NCBI RefSeq assembly: GCF_041260155.1
Contig: NC_091933.1
Span: 6,361,501-6,425,500, forward strand
Reading direction: 5' to 3'
DNA length: 64,000 nt
Source of the DNA: Ptychodera flava
Lineage: Eukaryota; Hemichordata; Enteropneusta; Ptychoderidae
Part shown: positions 39,880-51,316 of the stretch, one piece after another
Position numbering within the stretch: position 1 is the stretch's first letter
Layout of the letters: each line of letters opens with the position of its first letter
Made by a program: the position numbers and the translations under genes
Notes under the pieces: generated by a model
Seen by the model: the letters and a program-made list of their open reading frames with translations, nothing else
Database searches by the model: none
What the model was told of the DNA's origin: nothing

Positions 39880-42526
39880 CAAACCATAATGATTTCCTTG
39901 AATATTTGGCTTCCATTGCAGAGGACTTACCGCTAAGCTATCGAGTGCAGTCCCTAATGTTACTCTCCTTCCTTGAAAGTGTGTAACATTCGACCCTTTA
40001 CAAACGAATTCTTAGCGGACGGGGGAACGTGCAGGCTGGTATTGTTCTTTTTTTTGCGTGAGCGGGTGGTGAAATTTCATTATCAGGGCATTGCGAAAAG
40101 CTCCACGGCTGGACTAGAAGTATGAGTCGGTTGTCCTTAGGGGTTTGTCAGTAGGATGGGTAAACGCATGTCTTGGAAACAAAGTAATAAAATTACGTAA
40201 AGATAAAAGAAAAAATGAAAAAATGAGAAAAAAGATAAATACAATATGAATTTAATCATGGATGATACGGCATTTCCCGCAGGAAAGGCGAGTAATAAAT
40301 TATTTATTTATTAATATATATCTAAACACTTCCTTTCTTTCTTCCTTGTAATGATTTAGGCCTACATTTCACCTTTCATTGTTCCGGATTCCTGTGTGCT
40401 GGTCAACAATACATCGTAAACTATAAGATGGCAATATTGCAATACAATTACACAGGGATATCAAAGGTATCTATACGACATACGCCGCTTATAATTACAA
40501 ATGTTATGAACAAGGAGGTCTCTTCACCCGAACTCTGTCAACGACGTGGTCCTCCCTCGACAACCGTGATTCACTGACAACCTGTGAGAGATAAACAAAC
40601 AGATAACCGTTGAAGTGATTCATGGGTTTCCAATCTCTGATGTAATCACAAACAATATCTGATCTAATGACAATATATTTCAAGTAAGTTTTTGAATATA
40701 TATATGAATGGATAATGCTATGCCAGAACACAGTCGTGCGTTTCGACTTTGTTCCGGTATTTGATGTTTGACAAATAACATGATATTAAAATGATATTTC
40801 CCGAAGATTTAATGTAATTTGTTACACAGGGAAACAACGGAGATATTTTGAATCGTAAATGTAAAAAAGAACTTGCGAATTCATTAAATGTTTAGTAGAA
40901 AATGGACGAATTATGCAGAGATTTCCCCTACACGTAATCCCACGGAAATTCGCATAGTGATGGACGTACTTTGAATAAATAAACAAATAGATAAATAGCT
41001 TGTTGCTTGTTATTACTGCGAGAATAAGATAAATATTATCTTATGGAGTGATCTCGAATTAAAGAGTTTGGCAGCAAAGTAAATAGCAGAGGAAGAAAAC
41101 AATTCTAAGACGAGAAACGCGATAATATTTGAATTAATTGTTCGATGAGTTGAGTTGAATTGTTTTTATTGTTTAAATTTATTCGGGTAAATTACTATCC
41201 GGTACACTGTCTAGAAGTCTACCACTGGATTATCCAATCATCATTTGGCAAAGTTCAGAGGTAACAAACTCTTTACAAACAAATGTGTTCACAAGCTGTA
41301 TCATGGCAGGGGGAACCTGGGGCGGGGGAGGCAAACTTTTCTCACAACAGGGCCGGGTAATCTATTGTTTGACTTAATCATTTAACTCAATGGACAACTT
41401 CAAAGACCCTAGCTGACGGAAAGCGTCTGAAAGTCGAATTCTATCGGGTTTTTGGGGGGTTGCTGATGACCTGGGCAAAAAATGGCAAACCTGAAGAGTA
41501 CAGTGGGAAGATTTTAATAGCTGGAGGATAAATCGTGGAGTTTCAGTTTCAGTTTTGAAAAGAGGAAGAAGAGATTACTGGTTTGGAGTGAGGATACGGA
41601 AAATAAGTGAGTGGAGGGGATATTCAAATCGTCGCCTGGGAGTAGTTAGGAAGAACACTTTCCCTCTTCCTACCTCTTCAAAATAGTACTTTTGTCCAAA
41701 ATACGTAGAATAGCATGTTTGCATCTAAAAAGCTTGTTAAGAACCACATGAGGATGAGTTAAGGTGAGGTTGCACATAGCGCTGCGTATTTTGCTCAAAA
41801 TAACCTTTTTGCAAGTTTCATGCAATTCCATTAATTTGTTAACCCAAAGATTAAAATATCGGCTGGGTTCACCTTTAAGCATAACAAGCAGTTGTAAGCT
41901 GTTTGACAAAGAATTGTTAATTTATGCTAAATTCTTTATTAAAGGATTGAGTTGATTCAGTACACATGGTTCTGAACACCACCCCTGGTTACAATTTCTT
42001 AAAATTGGCTGCTTGGTTGCCCCTAATATTGGATCGGCGTTTACACGCATGACCATGTAGTCAGGTGACTAGTAGGGAAGTCACGCTATCGCATTGAGGT
42101 CAAATATTTGGTCACCTTTCAAGCTCTCGCATCAATGGACCCTAGAGGGATTCTAGGTAGGATTGACGGCTATTGATTCATACACTCATCTAAAACACTA
42201 TGAAATACGTTTCATTTCTTCATGTTTTAAACAGTTCTGTGTAATCCAATTGCCAGGGATGTGTGTTCAGGTATGATTATAATCGGTGTTGATTAACACA
42301 CGCACTGTATCCGTGACATGGCTACGTGTGAATCTATGTGCTCTAAATTTCTCTAAAATAGCCAGCGATGAAAATAGGTTAGTAAAATCCGTCATTTTCC
42401 TATGAGAAAGGCAATGTTAACATGATCTTACACCAATAGCGCAGTATAGTGTGCTCTTTACATTACTTTCGGTTTGATGTTGTCGGTCATTCGTGTTCCG
42501 TCAAATATTAAGCTTATGGTTAATAT
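39878..42526. other. Upstream region of the ARM-like/NHR gene
   Basis: No coding exon, RNA gene or clear element seen. It should contain the promoter of the gene starting at 42527, but no convincing TATA or initiator could be singled out by eye. Confidence 0.45.
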
Positions 42527-45500
42527 ATGAAGTTCATCGACCCCTATCGAGGACTCACGGACGATTATTCCAATGAACAAGGGGTAGTAATGAAATTATT
42601 GGGACAAAAACGCCACGATTTATTATTTTCAGCGGCGTTGCAAACATTCCAGGACGTTGATTCCAGCAACGGGAACGCTCCGCCGCTGATCGCTGATGTG
42701 CAGAAATGGCTGTCACCAGGAAAAACAATGGAGGTAGGGAATTCCCCGTTCATCGTGACGTCACTCCCATCTAACCGCCCCGTATCCAGTATGTAGGGAT
42801 TTATACAAACTAGGGTTTTGCAATGAAGTTTGGCCTGAAAACGAATGTTATTCGAAATACTGCTACATTTTTTGTAAATTTACGGCTCACAGAAACACCA
42901 TTCACTAAATCTACAAATATTCTAATCTGCGGTAAACGTAGTTTCTGTGAAGTCAAATTGTTGTCACTTTTCCCTACAGAGAAGATGGAGTTTGGTTTCG
43001 TCGTCTTTGAACATCCTTCATAACCTTGTTAAATCGAAAGCAAACCACAAGTACTTCGATAATCCAGAGACCAAACGAGTTTTGCATTTCTACAAAGGCT
43101 CGGACAATCTTGAGCGAAGCTTTCCTGCGTGTCTGACTCTGGGCTATGTCGTCGACAAAGAGAAAGAAGTTGACTTGATTAACGATGAAAATGGTACGCC
43201 TGTATCGAGATTGTAAACTAGTCCCATGATGGCTGTGTGATATACTTGTGCGCCATGCGGCATGCGATGTACAGAATACAAGATTTCAAATTCATAATTT
43301 ATCATACGATTGTGAGCTTGATTTGAAAAAAAAACCGCCAGGAACTTTTACATTATCAAAAAAGCCATCGAGATTAGACTTTTTTCCAAATTGTATGCAT
43401 GCCAAGCTGTTAATTTGATTTCACTTTCTGGACCACTCAGATCAGATAGATGTGTATATAATCTACAAATAACTAAGAGAAGTAAACAGCTGCCGTTTTA
43501 ACATACTTGTCATTAGGAATTGTTATTAAGCAACAGCCTCGTAGGCTCTATCTCGAGAATATCTTACCGCACGTTTTCTTTGTATTATTTACAGGTGCAA
43601 TCCAAAATATAGCTGGATGGCTGCAGAAATGCTTGCAAGAAGGACCACAGACCTATAGTATCGGAGAACTGGTGGAGGGATTGGACAACTTGTCAAGTCA
43701 TCCACAAAACAAGGAAAATGTAAGCCGTGTTTTCCTTTACATTTGCGTATCCGCAGTGTTTGCATTCCACGTCAAATATAACCGTTTACTGTTCACCCGT
43801 TTTCTATGCTTAATTGATTGTCTTAATATCAAAATGACTGTAAAAGACTGATTATAACATTAAAATTAAAAAAAATGATCGAAATGGGATATACTAAAAG
43901 GTACATAATTTTTTTGAACAGAGCTTACCTATGTGGAGTGAATCAAGTTTCCAGTTTACTTGTTGACACGTCAGCATGCGAAGCACTATCTGTGACACAT
44001 GACGTCATAACAATGCCCTGTTTCAACATGTTTCTATATATCAGATAATGAGCACAGTTGTACCAATCTTGTTTGAACTCCTGGAGAAGTCTGAAAAATC
44101 GGAAAATGACGTACTTCAGCGTTTCCTTAGCAAGTTGGATCTCTATAGTGACGACCAGACAGCTGCACCAGGAAAGGAAGACACAATGAACTTGGATGGA
44201 ACCTCAGACACAAGTGAGATGAGTTTACTTTACCCGCTGACAAAACCCCAGAATTTTCTCATTGTCCATATTTAGTTCGCTGATACGGTGACATATAAAC
44301 TCTTATTGATATCTTCAGCCTTATTATAGTCTATTCATTCTCTGATGTCCTATGTGAAAACTAGCCAAGTTGCGAATTCTGCTGTGATTACTCTATTCTA
44401 TATCGTTTTAAAAATAATCTCCCCTGACACGCCACGATATCCTTGATCTCTATAAGGAGTTAGAACAACAATTAAAAACATAGAACTCTGAGTATGAAAG
44501 TATATAAATCTGGTATATTTAGTTTGCAAACTTTCAACAGTTTGATTTCGGTTGCGTTAAAACACAAGTGTCGAATGAAATATTTCTACTCATACTAAAC
44601 TCAGGCGTCTGTGTTTAACTTTAGTTGCCTATGTTTACTCATTTGCTGTGTCAGGCTTTCACTTTGGTCACGGAATCAGGTTGTCCGATATATCACTAGG
44701 TATAGGCTTATGCTATGTCGTCGGCTGGCATTCTAATCGGACATGTAATTACAGAAAACTTTACTGACCAAGAAAAATAGCGCAATATCAGCAACTTGTA
44801 TACAACATGTTTTAATTAAAACTGATGAGATCCCCTTTCAGCGTGCGAAGACAAGAATGTGATGGAAACATGCGCGTTTGTTGAGACTCTTGTCGGCAGC
44901 CTTGCTGAAATGAAGGCCGAAGAAGCTAAGGACGTGCTTGATGCAATAAATGTGGCAATACATGAAACCGCCAGGGAAAAGAGGAAGGTCATCGCGGAAA
45001 CTATAGGTGGCGCTGATCATGGTCTAGGTTAGTATCTTTACCGACATATCGTGCTTTTATAATAATCATTTCGAAATTGAATGTAAAATTTACAGCAATG
45101 CGCAAAGATGATCATAATGGATGAAATTCATTTATTAACAAGAAGAGTAAAATAATTTATGCATGTATATTGAATGTATTTTCTCGCTTAACAGTTATAA
45201 TCGTTATATCCACAAATATCAAACACCTAATATTATTGGCAAGATCGGACCGTCGTAGAATCACTTCAAAGTAACAGAGGCTACTTCTGAATTTATGGCC
45301 ACGTGAAGGATTAATCAACATGTACTGCTATAAAATAAATGTTTGCGATTTAATTTTTTATGTTTTTTTTTTTTGTTTTTCCAGAAATCCTAATGAACTT
45401 AGCGTTTAATTTCTATGGTAACGGTGATGACGATCTGTACCTTGACGACCTGAGGTGGGAAAACTTAAACTCCGTGAACGCTGTCTTTTGGAACTGTGCA

Positions 45501-47362
45501 GATGCCAGTCTTCAATTTGCCTCTGCCGCAGGGGATGCTGGGTATGTTAAGTTTCTACTTAATATCTGCCAACAGCATCACAGCAACTTGAAAGACAAGG
45601 TAAGATATCCTCTAGCCAGTCCTGTGACAATTCCCAATTAAATTGATCACTCTAAATAACATAACCGGTTCTTACAGCTGTACCAGTTATTAGCTGCATA
45701 CACAATACTGGCTTGCCCTTCCGACCATACTGTACTCCCAAACAGAATACTCAGACAAATCTCCCTATATTTTAATATACCAAAAAAATTCGGCGAAAAT
45801 GTAGCCAACAGATAATATCGAGGGAAAACTATAAAATGTGTGGTTAACCTGTATTGTCTTTAGTTTTTCTCTCGCATGTTTGTACACAGGTTTATTTGTT
45901 TATCTAAATTGTCATTCCCTAAGCATACTGCAATTACATTTCAAGATCCATACCTTGCAGTTTTTGAATGACAACAACTTACAGCCCACTTTCCATAACC
46001 TTACCACAGACAAATATAGACTGTCTATGTTTGTCTGTGACCTTACCAACACATTGAATAGTGGCACAACGAATCGTGCATAAGATTTATATTCAAGTTT
46101 CGTAAATCAAGTAGTTCCTAGGGCGAGAAATTCCGACTTTAATTCTTCCGAAATTTAATTTTAGATGTATGGCTATCTCAGCAATGGACTGTTCTAGAGC
46201 ATCTGCCATCGATTATTGATATATGAATTTGCATAATTTTGATCGCACGTTGTGATAGTAAACATTTCTAGAAAAGTAATGATGATGAATATATTGTGAT
46301 GCAGTATCTGAAAGTGCAATCTAGGAGATAAGTTCGGTTCTCATGTTCAATTCATTGTCACGTCACTTTCCTATTTAAAGTTCTTGGCTGTTGCTGATCT
46401 GATTTGCGAGTACTTTGGAAATCCACCGGTCAGTGCGGAGTCAGTGCCGGACAAAAGTGAACAACCTACATCGCCGGAAGTGGTCGAGGATCAACCAGAA
46501 AATGTTTCAGTGGCTGACGAAGAAGTCGTGAGTACTTTAAAATTGTTAAATTGTTATTTTTTGTCAGATTCTCGCTGTTCGCATACCATCTTATAGAATT
46601 ATGTAAATTTTAGAATATCGTATTCCGTCCATTATATTATTTTCAATTTATGTGAGTCAGGAAGTGACATAGAGAGTGTGGACATCGAGAACGTACAGCA
46701 GCGATTTCTTAAAGCGTGGGAGTATGTTTCCCTTCTTCCATAGGAAACCTCTGAAGACAAAGACGTGATACGTTTTGTAGCAGCTGGCGAACGGGCCGGG
46801 CTGAAGGATAGTGGACGTGTAGCGTACAGGATCGACTCCGAGTACGTAACGGCCGTCAACAAGGCAGTCTTCGTAACCGATAAACCTCTCGGGACGGGCA
46901 GGCCTTTCGAAATCAAGATCGACAAGATGGATACCGAAAGATTGAGGGAATCGCTTGAATTTGGTATGTAGTAAACTCGAAATGGCGAAACTTAGAACAA
47001 GCTCCCTCCCTCCCTCCATCAATCCATCCATCCATCCATCCATCCATCCATCCATCCATCCATGTGCACGCATGCATGCGCACGCATGCACACGCATGCG
47101 CATCTACCAAGCTACGTAGCTTCCTACATACATACATACATACATACATACATACATACATACATACATACATACATACAAACATATCGACTATTGATGT
47201 ACAATAAGTTTCCGTACATACATGCATGCATACATACATACATACATACATACATACATACATACATACATACATACATACATACATACATACATACATA
47301 CATACATACATACATACATACATACATACATACATACATACATACATACATACATACATACA

Positions 47363-47394
<32 letters not shown>

Positions 47395-49663
47395 CATACA
47401 TACACACATACATACATACATACATACAGACAGACAGACAGACGGACGGACAGACAGACAAAAATACAGACACACATACATACAGACATACAAAGTTAAC
47501 ATTAACTCTATGAGTTTCCATTTAACCCATGATAGGTGTCACTATGTACAAGGAGTTTCCTGATGACGTCGTATATCACGGCCAGGGCTATGGAGAAGGC
47601 TCTGGCTTTTGGTTTCTCAGGTAGGAATAAAAGAGTAGACCAGTGAAAATTTGATATCAAGCCCGAAGTGTGCGACTTGCATGATCATGTAATTTTAATG
47701 GCTGCTCAGAAGTGCTGTTAATGAAATTAAAGAGAGTGAGATTTTCAAGAACATTATTTCATCGTTTAGAGAATTTATACTGTAGGTCATAGCGAAAACC
47801 AATGAAAAGGTATATGTTGGTTGATACATTTTTATTGATGAAAAAAATGCTTCAATTGATAAAGACATGTGCACACAAAAATGTAATTTCGGGCTGACTT
47901 GATCAATTCCATTTGGTATTTTATAGTACCCAGATAAGTATTAATGTTAGTCAAGTCTTTCTCCTGTCGAGTTTATTTGTCCCACGACCAGTCTGACCAT
48001 ACAAGTGATTTAGTATTTGCTGGTCCGTTGCTACCGTTGGAATGGTGAAGGAATGTGGCGGTCCCTGAACGCATACAATTTAACTTTCTCACTGTCCATC
48101 CAATCATAAGCATTTGATCAAACAAATAACCCACTTGCAACAAAATCAGTGATACCAAGTTTGCTAGTCAGATATTCATCTTCTATAAATAAAAAGTTCA
48201 TGCTGTGATCACTTTCTAGGAATTCTGATTTCGTGAAGGATTTCACATTCACTGGAGGCCAGTACGGGTTTAATCTGGATAGGATATCTGAAGGTGATCG
48301 CATCGCAGTCATTCGACTTCCAAATAAAACCCTTCACTATTACTACAACGGTACAGACCAGGGCATCGCTTTCAGGAACATCCCAGAAGGTATACCGTTC
48401 AATTTATAAAAGTGTCAAGGGGTACCCTGAGGCATATTTTATTTATATTATAAGCAATTCTCCTTTTAATCCACCTAGGTTTCAATAACGTGTATGCAAC
48501 ATAAAATACGAGTCAACTATTACTTCAATCTTACTTTATGACAGGCGGTACCGAAAATTCAACATCATATGAGTGGTTTATGATGGCGACAAAACTGACT
48601 TCTCAGGACTATTTTCCAGTAGGTTTACGTATATATAAAGTGACCTAACGGTCAGAAGACCATTCTCATTTCTTTTATATCGGCGTTAGCACAAGGCTTT
48701 TCAAAAAATCGAGATATTTATGTCAACAAACGAATGTACTGAAAATGTTTAATCAATATTGTGAACTTGGAGTGAAGGCCCTCCATTTGTTAGTCTTTTT
48801 AAATCTTTGATCAACTCCTGCCACAGGTGTGTACCCTCTGGTCGCTGTTACCGGCAAATGTCTGCAAGTCTCTGTCGTCGACAAGCCATCCAAAATTGAT
48901 CTGCCTGCTGAAATGTCAGAAGACACAGAAACAGAATACTTAGAACCTGTCGGTAAATGATTTTCCATGCATTTCCATCACCTACGTCACTAACATATGT
49001 AACATAACTCGCCCGATCACATATCTAATTCGCTAGGATACATCACGCTGTACTTAGTGAACCGGGCACCTGAAGGCAAATTGCAAACACACAAACAGGC
49101 AGGCCAGCAAAAGATTGGACAAACGAAGCTTTACCTAATGAAATTAAGCAAATAGCTGAAAAATATATATTAAGTTGATTAACTGACGCTCACAAAAGTG
49201 GAGGAAAGGATTATGTAAAATAATGTTAGCATTACAAATAGAAACTTGGCTATTCAGTGTACCTCGACAAACATCCTAAAGATGGCAAACGATATATTTG
49301 GAAAATACGAACCCGAAGCGGTTATGACGATTTGGAACAACGTAGAGTTCAACGTCATTCTGATTGCTTTTTGTAGAAAGCTTCAAGTTTACTACGGGGC
49401 TGAAGGGTACAGAAGATTTTGGACGTCTGAGATCACCATGGGGGAAAGATTTCCTGGACGAGTCGCGGCACCCGGACGAAACCCGTCTCCTTGACTCACA
49501 CATTGATCGTGATGGTATGTAGATTTTTAGTGATGGTGTCGTGATGTTGAGGGTACAGACGTATTCAACTTTTGCTGCTTTTACAGACATGTTAATTGTC
49601 AGAGTGGAATGTATTGATGACGAGACGGTTGAGGTGGCTTACTTCAGAACGCCCTTCAACTAA
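42527..49663 (+). CDS. ARM-like helical protein with C-terminal Neuralized homology repeat
   Basis: Thirteen exons, all in phase at GT-AG sites: 42527-42733, 42980-43193, 43595-43719, 44045-44213, 44842-45027, 45385-45599, 46381-46527, 46744-46963, 47536-47620, 48220-48389, 48827-48952, 49377-49514, 49587-49663. They give 692 residues. The ATG at 42527 has an in-frame stop two codons upstream. Residues 1 to about 400 look all-helical and armadillo-like (GAIQNIAGWLQKCLQ, ELVEGLDNLSSHPQNKEN, VVPILFELLEKSEK). An acidic linker (about 388-425) leads to a Neuralized homology repeat, about 430-615: GRPFEIKIDKMDTERLRESL, LEFGVTMYKEFPDDV, FNLDRISEGDRIAVIRLPNK, YYYNGTDQGIAFRNIPEG, YPLVAVTGKCLQVSVVD. 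NHR domains bind protein partners in Neuralized ubiquitin ligases; no RING finger is present, so I infer an adaptor. A 77-residue tail ends EVAYFRTPFN. The family is not one I can name. Confidence 0.85.
46992..47490 (+). repeat. Long tetranucleotide array, (CATC)n, (CATA)n, (CAGA)n
   Basis: Nearly 500 bases of CCTC, CATC, CATA and CAGA runs with short breaks, wholly within the intron between exons 8 and 9 of the ARM-like/NHR gene. The long His/Tyr or Cys/Met/Tyr/Val open frames here are artefacts of the repeat. Confidence 0.95.
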
Positions 49664-49850
49664 AATAGTTAGGTATCGGGTAAACAGATTTGTTTTATCC
49701 AGCTTTACCCCTTTTTATCTGCATAACACTGATGATAGTTTCCTTCTCCAAAATGTGTTTTGACTTAAAATGCAACCGTCTGCCGTCGTCGTAGACTTAT
49801 TTTTTGCAAAACCTATAAAAGCTTATAAATGTGCCATCGGATATTGATCA

Positions 49851-49856
49851 TTAAAA
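49851..49856 (+). promoter_or_regulatory. Possible polyadenylation signal ATTAAA
   Basis: The variant hexamer ATTAAA lies about 190 bases past the stop codon of the ARM-like/NHR gene, on its strand. It is the nearest plausible signal. Confidence 0.35.
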
Positions 49857-51316
49857 GCGCGTCCTTTGAGTATCATTCTTGTCTCATTCATTATTGTCAA
49901 TGCACCTCGCCCTAGACTTGGTGGCATGAGTAGTATGTTAGCTTTATCTCAACTTGCTAAAATGATCGGTCGTAATCAAACTTGAGGACGCCAGGTAAAT
50001 AGTCCATGTCTGCGGATTTAATGCGCCATACAAACTAAGTAAAGGGAAAAAAGAGGGGAACATACAAAGTTGGGCGGGACAATAAACTAAGGCTGAATCG
50101 TTAGTCAATAAACAGTTTCAGCTACTTTTGCTTTAAATGATTCAACAGAAGAATCGATCTGATATAAAGTCGGCCAACCTATTTTTATACATAGAAGAAT
50201 TCCTTTAGAACAACTGAATCACCCTAGAATTTCTAGCAGTCCCCGGGTGGCTACGCATCTACTGATGATCTCTATCGAGCAGTAAGATGCCACATCTCAA
50301 GCCAAAATATTGTAAAACTTGGCAACGAAAGCTCACTGAACCGGGCTACTCAAGGATGAATGTAGTGTGCGACTCGAAAGTGAAAGAGTTTTGCTCAAAT
50401 TAACCTCAAGGAAACTTTAAGCCATTCTCTTTCAAAATCGGGAATAAAAATTAGGGGTCAGCGCGCAAATTTTGGTACTACAGGAACAAATCACCCAACA
50501 TTTACAGATGTTTGAAATTCAGAATGGTCGCCATCCCAGTGTTAACTCGTTGAAGAAAAATACAATTTTAAATTTTCAAAAAACTAAGAGGTGAAAAATT
50601 TAAAATGAGACAGCACAAGTGGTGGACCAGAAAAGTATTGGAAAAAATTGAGCGTTCGAATATCAGTACCTAAGGCGTATTTTAGCTTATAATGTTGAGA
50701 ACAGGATAAGGCCACATTGTGTAGCCAAAAGGGGCCGTTTTCAGAGCCTTGTCCAACGCTTCCTTGTCGAGTATACTCCTTATACTACAGTGACTGGTCA
50801 TTTTTCCTGACAGTGTCGGTGGCTTCTTGTTTGACAACATTTCTATAAATGTCTCTGTGTTTTCATAACCGGAACAAAAGTGATCCCCTCCCCAGTAATA
50901 TTTCTCAAGATGACCCTATTGCATCGAAACTGAGATCCATTGCAAGGATAGCGATTTGAATATACGTGCATTCAAACACAATTATTATAAACTGCCTTCT
51001 CATTTGATGAGTGTGCAGTGAATCTACAGGTACAAATAGCTTATCAAAGAACACAATTGGTCTGGTGTTTCTTTGGTTTGTTGTTTTTTTAACAACGAAG
51101 TCGCTAAACGAACACTCGTTAGGCTAATTTATAAAATAAATTACCCCCTCACCCTACTTACTCTTTCCTCGGTGGTTACAATAATCGGTTCCCTGTGATG
51201 CCTTTCATTATAGAAACTTCATCTGGATAATACGGACCTTATAAGTATTAGCATCTTCAATTTTTTCTAAATTCTTGCCAAAATGACGTAGAAAAGTAAA
51301 ACTCTTAGGCCTAACT
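49857..51316. other. Gap between the NHR and cGLR genes
   Basis: 1.5 kb without coding exons. Contains a minus-strand copy of a dispersed repeat (listed) and the presumed promoter, and perhaps a 5' UTR exon, of the cGAS-like gene. Confidence 0.5.
50360..50690 (-). repeat. Dispersed repeat family, copy 2
   Basis: In reverse complement it aligns along most of its length with 28750-29095, sharing ACCAAAATTTGC, ATTCTGAATTTCAAA and TCTTTCACTTTCGAG blocks but diverged, so these are old copies. Confidence 0.6.

Noticed and set aside
46913-47563. Long Cys-Met-Tyr-Val or His-Thr-Tyr-Ile open frames
   Set aside because: They translate the CATA/CATC array in an intron of the ARM-like/NHR gene.
48554-48618. 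Extra exon of the NHR gene after a GACAG acceptor
   Set aside because: Exons ending 48389 and starting 48827 already join in phase inside a continuous NHR motif (NIPEG-VYPLV), so an exon here would break the domain.
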